Source: Actinomycetes bacterium (lineage in GTDB: Bacteria > Actinomycetota > Actinomycetes > Actinomycetales > Microbacteriaceae). Taken from it: a stretch of DNA of 36,796 bases. Where the stretch lies: positions 1 to 36,796 of the forward strand of contig JAJYBG010000007.1 of the NCBI GenBank assembly GCA_021779075.1, given 5' to 3'. Below, piece by piece: positions 29,821 through 36,796 of this stretch. Below the pieces are notes generated by a model, which made no database searches, was not told the DNA's origin, and saw only the letters and a program-made list of their open reading frames with translations. The position numbers and the translations under genes are program-made. How positions within the stretch are numbered: position 1 is the stretch's first letter; the number at the start of each line of letters is the position of its first letter.

Positions 29821-30459
29821 TCAATCCAACCCGATTTTCACGTCGGCGATCGCCCGGCCCTCGCTGAGGCGGTAGTTGGCGCCGACGAGACCGAGCGTGC
29901 CATCGGTCACCGCCGTGCGGATGACCGCGCTGCCCGCGAGCAGGTCGTCGACGGTGTCGCGCAGGTGCTCGCGGCCGACGGCGAGGGCGTCGATGCGCGA
30001 GACGTCCACCGGCCCGAAGCCCTCGGCACCGGCAACGCGGCGCACCGCCGGGACGATGGGACGGATGAGGTGGTCGACGTTGGGGCTCAGCTGCGGGGCA
30101 TCGGGGGACTGCGAGTCGATGGCCGTGCGCACCGCACCGCACTCGTCGTGGCCGAGCACGACGATGAGCGAGACGCCGAGCACGCCGACGGCATAGTCGA
30201 GCGAGCCGAGCACCGAGTCGGAGGCGACCTGGCCGGCGTTGCGCACGACGAAGGCGTCGCCGAGCCCGAGGTCGAAGACGATCTCGGCGGCGAGGCGCGA
30301 GTCGCTGCAGCCGAAGATCGCGACGAACGGGGATTGCCCGCCGACGAGGTCGCCGCGGCGTTCGACGTCCTGCCGGGGGTGTTCGGGCACCCCGGCCACG
30401 AATCGCTCGTTGCCCGCCTCGAGCGCCGCCCACGCGGCGGAGGGAGACGGGTGGGTCAC
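29821..30459 (-). CDS. Beta-type carbonic anhydrase
   Basis: FGCSDSRLAAEIVFDLGLGDAFVVRNAGQ, LGHDECGAVRTAI zinc ligands. Confidence 0.93.
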   Translation of the reverse strand: MTHPSPSAAWAALEAGNERFVAGVPEHPRQDVERRGDLVGGQSPFVAIFGCSDSRLAAEIVFDLGLGDAFVVRNAGQVASDSVLGSLDYAVGVLGVSLIVVLGHDECGAVRTAIDSQSPDAPQLSPNVDHLIRPIVPAVRRVAGAEGFGPVDVSRIDALAVGREHLRDTVDDLLAGSAVIRTAVTDGTLGLVGANYRLSEGRAIADVKIGLD

Positions 30460-31115
30460 TTTGAGCCGAGCCCGCGCAGCGTGCCCTGGATGCCGTCGAT
30501 GACGGTCGTCATCTGCGCAGGGGCGGCGGTGCCCGAGATGACGAGAGTGCTGCCGAGGCCCTGGTAGACGAGGCCGTAGCTGGTCCGCTTGCCGGGGGTC
30601 TGGCCGTCGCGATTGTCGTAGACGACCCATTGCGCCCCGCCGATCGTCGCCGTACCGGTTGCGATGACGTCGTCGAGGGTGTCAGCCACCCAGGTGTCGT
30701 CGGCGTGGAACCCCTGGTCGACCGACACGTACTTCTGGTCAGGCGTGATGAAGCCGAGGTGCCAGACGTCGACACCGGTCGCTGGGGCGCCGGGCGTGGT
30801 CGACGCGGGGGAGAACGTCGCGGCGTTGGCCGACCAGCCGGTCGGCAGCACCGGGTCGGCGAGCGGCACCGACTCGACCGCGCCGGCCTGCTGGACGAGT
30901 TGGTGCCAGTCGATGGCCGGAGTCTGCGGAGACGTGGGGCGAGGCACGATGAGGACGATGACCGCGACGACGGCGAGCGTCGCGATGAGCGCATAGACGA
31001 GGTTGGAGAACGTCTGGCGGTCGCGGTGCAGGCGCGACGACTCGGCGCGGCGCGCGGCTTCTTCTGCGGGCGTCTCGGGACGGCCGAGCTCGGCGACGAT
31101 GGGGCGATCGGCCAT
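30456..31115 (-). CDS. DUF4245 domain-containing membrane protein
   Basis: N-terminal TM after RQTFSNLVYALIATLAVV, then IDWHQLVQQA...PTGWSANAA...VWHLGFITPDQKYVSVDQ. Confidence 0.85.
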   Translation of the reverse strand: MADRPIVAELGRPETPAEEAARRAESSRLHRDRQTFSNLVYALIATLAVVAVIVLIVPRPTSPQTPAIDWHQLVQQAGAVESVPLADPVLPTGWSANAATFSPASTTPGAPATGVDVWHLGFITPDQKYVSVDQGFHADDTWVADTLDDVIATGTATIGGAQWVVYDNRDGQTPGKRTSYGLVYQGLGSTLVISGTAAPAQMTTVIDGIQGTLRGLGSK

Positions 31116-31117
31116 GG

Positions 31118-31360
31118 CTACTGGGCGGACCCGCCTGGCTGCGCACTGGCGCGAGCCGCGTCGAGGCGCGCCTTGGCGCCGATCAGCCACTCCTCGCAGC
31201 GCGTGGCGAGCGCCTCGCCGCGCTCCCACAGCGCAAGCGAGTGCTCGAGGGTCGCAGCGCCCTGCTCGAGCTCGGCGACGATCTTGACGAGCTCGTCGCG
31301 CGCCTCTTCGTAGGAGAGGCCGGCGACGTCGGCTGGTTGGGGGGCTGCCACGGCGATCAT
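31118..31360 (-). CDS. xseB: Exodeoxyribonuclease VII small subunit
   Basis: [44 protein letters not shown]; adjacent to xseA. Confidence 0.95.
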   Translation of the reverse strand: MIAVAAPQPADVAGLSYEEARDELVKIVAELEQGAATLEHSLALWERGEALATRCEEWLIGAKARLDAARASAQPGGSAQ

Positions 31361-31361
31361 T

Positions 31362-32690
31362 CTACTTCTGCGCTCCGACAGCGCTCTGGCCGCGGGATTC
31401 CGCCGCGAACGCGCCGTCCGCGACGGTGACGCTCAGCTCGGCGCCGGCTGGCGCATCGGCGACCGTGCGGACCGCGCGGTCGCCCGCCTGCACGATGGCG
31501 TAGCCGCGCTCGAGGGTCGACTTCGGGCTCAGGGTGCGCAGTCGCGCGGCGAGCTCGCGCACCGTGACTTCGGCGCGCTCGACGGTGAGGTTCGCGAGCT
31601 CGGAGCCGCGTACCACCCAGCGCGCGAGGTCCTCAGCGCGGGAGTCGACGATCCAGCCGGTGGTCTGAAGCGCTGGCCGCGACCGCAGCTGTGCGATGCG
31701 GTCGGCTTCCGTTGCGACGAGGGTGAGCAGCCGCTTGTGCATGCGGGCGCGCGCCTCGGCGATGAGCGCCCGCTCCTCTTCGACGTCAGGGACGACGCGC
31801 TTCGCGGCATCCGTCGGAGTCGAGGCACGCAGCGAGGCGACCTCGTCGAGCAGCGGCCGGTCGGCCTCATGCCCGATCGCCGAGACCAGCGGGGTGCTGA
31901 GCGCCGCCGCGGCGCGCACCAGGGTCTCGTCGCTGAACGGCAGCAGGTTGAGGAAGTCGCCGCCGCCGCGGGCGACGATGATGACATCGACCTCGGGGTC
32001 GGCGTCGAGCTGCCGTATCGCGGCCGTCACCTCGGCGGCGGCGCGCTCGCCCTGCACCGCGGTGTACACGGTGCGGAACTGGACCTCGGGCCAGCGCAGC
32101 CGGGCGTTCGTCTTGACGTCCTTCTCGGCATCCGAGTCGCGCCCGGTGACGAGCCCGATGAGATGCGGCAGGAACGGCAGCCGCTTCCTGCGGGATGCGT
32201 CGAACAGGCCCTCGCCGGCGAGCTGGCGCCTGAGGCGTTCCAGCCGCTCCAAGAGGTCGCCGAGGCCGACGTGGCGCAGCTCGTAGCCGATCATCGACAG
32301 TTGGCCGCCGGCGACCCAGTAATCGGGCTTGACGAGGGCGACGATGCGGTCGCCGGCCTTGAACTCGTCGGCGAGCTTCGCGGCGGTGCTCGACCACACC
32401 TTGAGGTCGAGGTAGACGTCGGCCTCGAGGTCCTTGAGCTTGGCGTAGACGTTGCCGCGGCGGTCGTTCCACTGCGTAAGCTCGCCCTCGACCCATACCG
32501 CGCCGAGGCGGGCGATGTAGTTGTGCAGTTCGTTGCCGAGGCGTGCGACCGGCCACGGCGACTCGGCGGTGGCGGCGCCGGACCGCGCGGCCGACCCGGT
32601 TCGCGCATCCGTCTCAGCGGATACGGGGTCAGCGGATACGGGGTCAGCGGATACGGGGTCAGCGGATACGGGGTCAGCACTGTCGGTCAT
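31362..32690 (-). CDS. xseA: Exodeoxyribonuclease VII large subunit
   Basis: [31 protein letters not shown]-fold start, [47 protein letters not shown]. Confidence 0.95.
   Translation of the reverse strand: MTDSADPVSADPVSADPVSADPVSAETDARTGSAARSGAATAESPWPVARLGNELHNYIARLGAVWVEGELTQWNDRRGNVYAKLKDLEADVYLDLKVWSSTAAKLADEFKAGDRIVALVKPDYWVAGGQLSMIGYELRHVGLGDLLERLERLRRQLAGEGLFDASRRKRLPFLPHLIGLVTGRDSDAEKDVKTNARLRWPEVQFRTVYTAVQGERAAAEVTAAIRQLDADPEVDVIIVARGGGDFLNLLPFSDETLVRAAAALSTPLVSAIGHEADRPLLDEVASLRASTPTDAAKRVVPDVEEERALIAEARARMHKRLLTLVATEADRIAQLRSRPALQTTGWIVDSRAEDLARWVVRGSELANLTVERAEVTVRELAARLRTLSPKSTLERGYAIVQAGDRAVRTVADAPAGAELSVTVADGAFAAESRGQSAVGAQK
32614..32678 (-). repeat. 15-bp in-frame tandem repeat (4 full copies plus 5 bp) encoding DPVSA
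   Basis: TCAGCGGATACGGGG at 32614, 32629, 32644 and 32659; protein [28 protein letters not shown]. Confidence 0.97.
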
Positions 32691-32739
32691 CGCGCCCCCT
32701 TCTCGGCCGCTCTTATGCCCGCCGACCTAGGATGGCCAC

Positions 32740-33795
32740 GTGAGCGAGACCATCAGCCTGGGAGTGCCCCGCGTGCCAGGCGCGACGGGCAGACTCAAGG
32801 ATATCCCGGGGGTCGGACAGAAGCGGGTGCTGCTCGCCTCGCCCCGCGGCTACTGCGCCGGCGTCGACCGCGCGGTCGTGGCCGTCGAGAAGGCGCTCGA
32901 TCGTTACGGCGCGCCCGTGTACGTGCGCAAGCAGATCGTCCACAACAAGCACGTCGTCGCCACCCTTGAGGCGCAGGGCGCCGTCTTCGTCGACGAGGTC
33001 GACGAAGTGCCCGAGGGCGCCCACGTCGTCTTCAGCGCCCACGGCGTCGCGCCGAGCGTCGTCGCAGCCGCGGAATCCCGCGGCCTGAAGGCGATCGACG
33101 CAACCTGCCCGCTGGTGACGAAGGTCCACCGCGAGGCGGTGCGCTTCGCCCGCGACGATTTCGAGATCCTGCTCATCGGCCATGCCGGCCACGAGGAGGT
33201 CGAGGGCACCGCGGGCGAGGCCCCGGGCAACGTCACGCTGGTCGGCTCGCCGGATGCCGCTGCCGCGGTCGTGGTGCGCGATCCCGACCGGGTCGTGTGG
33301 CTCTCCCAGACCACCCTGTCGGTCGACGAGACGATGGATACGGTGCGCAGGCTGCGCGAGCGCTTCCCGAACCTGCAGGATCCGCCGTCCGACGACATCT
33401 GCTACGCCACCCAGAACCGGCAGGTCGCCATCAAGAAGGTCGCGAAGGAGGCCGATGTCGTCATCGTCGTCGGCAGCGCGAATTCCTCGAATTCGGTGCG
33501 CCTCGTCGAGGTCGCCCTCGAATCCGGGGCGAAGGCCGCCTACCGGGTCGACTACGCGAGCGAGGTCCGGCAGGCGTGGCTCGACGGCGCGGCGACGGTC
33601 GGCGTGACGAGCGGGGCCTCCGTGCCGGAGGTGCTCGTCGAGGAGGTTCTCGCCGCGCTCGCGGATGCCGGCTACGGCGATGTCGCCGAAGTCCGCACCG
33701 CCGAGGAGGACCTCGTCTTCTCGCTGCCGAAGGAGCTGCGCCGAGACGAATCCGGCGCCCGCGACGAGCGCGCCCTGGGAGGTCGCAGCCGATGA
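32740..33795 (+). CDS. ispH: 4-hydroxy-3-methylbut-2-enyl diphosphate reductase
   Basis: [56 protein letters not shown]. Confidence 0.96.
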   Translation: MSETISLGVPRVPGATGRLKDIPGVGQKRVLLASPRGYCAGVDRAVVAVEKALDRYGAPVYVRKQIVHNKHVVATLEAQGAVFVDEVDEVPEGAHVVFSAHGVAPSVVAAAESRGLKAIDATCPLVTKVHREAVRFARDDFEILLIGHAGHEEVEGTAGEAPGNVTLVGSPDAAAAVVVRDPDRVVWLSQTTLSVDETMDTVRRLRERFPNLQDPPSDDICYATQNRQVAIKKVAKEADVVIVVGSANSSNSVRLVEVALESGAKAAYRVDYASEVRQAWLDGAATVGVTSGASVPEVLVEEVLAALADAGYGDVAEVRTAEEDLVFSLPKELRRDESGARDERALGGRSR

Positions 33796-34388
33796 GCGAG
33801 AAGCGCGAGCAGCCGCAGTTCGGCGAGTACGCCACCCCTGAGGAGCAGCGGGCGGCCATCAGGCAGCCGCTGCCCGGGCAGTTCGACGCACCGGAGGCCC
33901 AGGCCACCCCTGCGGACGCATCGTCGCCGCCGACCGCGCCGCCGCCGACCGCACCGCGCGTGCTGCCACAGGGGATGCTGCCGGGCTCGACACTGCCGGC
34001 TGCTCAGCGGCCGCGTTTCGCCGACAGGATCTTCACGTTCGTCCTGCTCGGGGTGGGCCTCGTCGACGTCATCCAGTCGTGGCTCGCGGCGCCTGCCTAC
34101 GCGCAGGCGATCTCGGAGACGCTCGCTACCCTCAACGTCACAGTGTCGCCGCAGGCCGTGCCGGGTGCGGCGGGCTTCGTCGTCGCGATCATCGGCTCGG
34201 TGCTCTGGCTCATCGTCGCGGGGCTCTCGTGGCTGAGCGTGCACGTGAACCGCATCAGCTTCTGGATTCCGCTCGCCGGGGGCGCGCTGATGAGCGTCGC
34301 GACCGCGATCTACCTGCTCATCGTTCTGACGTCGAGCACGGGGCTGCAGAACCTCGTGCCCGGCGGCGTCACCGGCACCGGAGTCTAG
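33792..34388 (+). CDS. Hypothetical multi-TM membrane protein (DUF6264-like)
   Basis: Overlaps ispH stop; Pro-rich N-terminus then several TM helices ([41 protein letters not shown]). Confidence 0.75.
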   Translation: MSEKREQPQFGEYATPEEQRAAIRQPLPGQFDAPEAQATPADASSPPTAPPPTAPRVLPQGMLPGSTLPAAQRPRFADRIFTFVLLGVGLVDVIQSWLAAPAYAQAISETLATLNVTVSPQAVPGAAGFVVAIIGSVLWLIVAGLSWLSVHVNRISFWIPLAGGALMSVATAIYLLIVLTSSTGLQNLVPGGVTGTGV

Positions 34389-34453
34389 AGCACCCCCGCT
34401 CATCGAGCGGTTGCCGCTGAGGAGGCGGCGGCCCAGCGGATTGCCGCGCGGCG

Positions 34454-34514
34454 GTCGTCGCCAAAGGCGGGCGAAACGGGCGCAGTCGCCGCCAAGGCGG
34501 GCGAAGCGCGCGCA
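34454..34514. repeat. Degenerate direct duplication of about 30 bp
   Basis: GTCGTCGCCAAAGGCGGGCGAAACGGGCGCA (34454-34484) followed by GTCGCCGCCAAGGCGGGCGAAGCGCGCGCA (34485-34514). Confidence 0.75.
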
Positions 34515-34526
34515 TCGAGACGAGGG

Positions 34527-35552
<1,026 letters not shown>

Positions 35553-35591
35553 AGCTATCTCCTCGTTGAAAGCGACGTGACGGATTTCACT

Positions 35592-36794
35592 CTAGAGGGC
35601 CGCCGGGGCGGTGTCCTCGCCGAGCGGCGGCGCAATTTCGGGAATTGTTTCCGCATCGGAAACGCTCTCGGCCTCGCCCGCGGTGAGCGCCGCCGGAGCG
35701 GCCAGGCGGAAGGCCTCGGCCAGGTCGGCCGCGTCCGCGAGATCGGCGGCGTTGGCGGCATCCACGAGTTCCGGCGCGGCGAGCTCGCGCACCGGTTCCT
35801 CGATGGGGGAGGGCTCGGCGATGAGCTCGGCCTTGCGGAACGCGCCGATGCCGCGTGCCTTGGGCAGCACGTTGCGCTCGAGGCTGCCGACGAACGAGTT
35901 GTAGTTGTTGACCGTGCTGTGGATGCTTCTGCCAAGTTTCTCCACATGCGCGGCCATGGCGGTGAGCCGGGCATAGAGGTCTTTCGTGAGGTCGAAGAGC
36001 TTTGCCGCCTCGTCGGTGAGCGTCGCCTGCTGCCACGAGAAGGCCAGCGCCTTGAGGACCGACCAGAGCGTCACGGGGGAGGCGATCGCGACGTTCCTGC
36101 TGAACCCGTCGCGGAGGAGCGCGGGGTCCGTCGACATCGCCGCGGCGATCGCCGACTCGTAGGGCACGAAGGCGATGGTGAGCTCGGGCGAGGCGGGCAG
36201 GCCCGACCAGTAGTTCTTGGCGCCCAGCGCGGCGACGTGCTCGCGGAGCACCTTGGCGTGGTCCTTGAGCAGCCCGGCACGCTGTGCGCCCTCGGCCCCG
36301 GTCGCCGCGGGGTCGATGTCGGTGGCCTTGAGGTAGGCGTCCAGCGGCACCTTCGAGTCGACTGCGACGCTCTTGCCGCCGGGCAGGTGGATGACGAGGT
36401 CGGGGCGGCGCGGCACGCCGTCGACCGAGATGCTCACCTGCGTGTCGAAGTCGACGTGGTCGAGCATTCCCGAGGCCTCGACGAGGTTCTTGAGCTGCAC
36501 CTCGCCCCAGGCGCCGCGCACGCTGGTGTTGCGCAGAGCGCTCGCGAGATTCTGGGTGATCGACGTGAGCTGCCGATCGGAGTCGATCGCGGTGCGCAGC
36601 TGTTCTTCCAGGCGGCCGTGCTGGGCGCTGCGCTGCACCTCGAGGTCGCCGACCTTCTTCTGCATCGTGTCGAGCGCGTCCTTCACGGGCGCCAGCGCCT
36701 GCAGCACCTTGCTCTCGTCCGCCGTGTCGGCGCGGTCGCGCTCGGCGCGCTTGGCGATCTCGGCCTGCAGCTGCTCGATCTGGGCGCGCAGCAC
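35592..36794 (-). CDS. rmuC: DNA recombination protein RmuC (5' end beyond the window)
   Basis: NTSVRGAWGEVQLKNLVEASGMLDHVDFDTQ, RPDLVIHLPGGKSVAVDSKVPLDAY, FVPYESAIAAA. Confidence 0.92.
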   Translation of the reverse strand: MLRAQIEQLQAEIAKRAERDRADTADESKVLQALAPVKDALDTMQKKVGDLEVQRSAQHGRLEEQLRTAIDSDRQLTSITQNLASALRNTSVRGAWGEVQLKNLVEASGMLDHVDFDTQVSISVDGVPRRPDLVIHLPGGKSVAVDSKVPLDAYLKATDIDPAATGAEGAQRAGLLKDHAKVLREHVAALGAKNYWSGLPASPELTIAFVPYESAIAAAMSTDPALLRDGFSRNVAIASPVTLWSVLKALAFSWQQATLTDEAAKLFDLTKDLYARLTAMAAHVEKLGRSIHSTVNNYNSFVGSLERNVLPKARGIGAFRKAELIAEPSPIEEPVRELAAPELVDAANAADLADAADLAEAFRLAAPAALTAGEAESVSDAETIPEIAPPLGEDTAPAAL

Positions 36795-36796
36795 CG

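Overview
This is a high-GC actinobacterial chromosomal segment. Gene content (mycothiol enzyme Mca, DUF501, DUF4307, DUF4245, HNH/DUF222) fits a Microbacteriaceae-like genome. Most of the window is housekeeping: mazG, hisS, eno, a ftsB/divIC-like gene, type II NADH dehydrogenase, a tRNA with anticodon TAA, lemA/M48 protease, ilvA, greA, mca, uppS, phoH2-type PIN-PhoH, fumC, carbonic anhydrase, xseB/xseA, ispH, fba and rmuC (partial). Accessory or more interesting parts are: (i) a three-gene flavin-transfer cassette at the left edge (ferric-reductase-like membrane protein, exported FMN-binding SGAT protein, ApbE); (ii) a translationally coupled TetR/MFS/alanine-racemase-like/aldonolactone-oxidase operon whose leader carries an 11-bp-arm inverted repeat running into a (CAGTCG)5 array; (iii) a DUF222/HNH endonuclease followed by five 18-bp repeats; (iv) an in-frame 4 x 33-bp minisatellite duplicating the AQGF motif near the N-terminus of a YcaQ-like winged-helix protein, whose promoter appears back-to-back with that of an AI-2E transporter; (v) a 4 x 15-bp repeat at the N-terminus of XseA; and (vi) a recurring -10-like hexamer placed 6-8 nt upstream of start codons, suggesting many leaderless transcripts. 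I did not find a CRISPR array, prophage, transposase or a clear-cut new defence system. All product names come from reading the translations; no database search was run.
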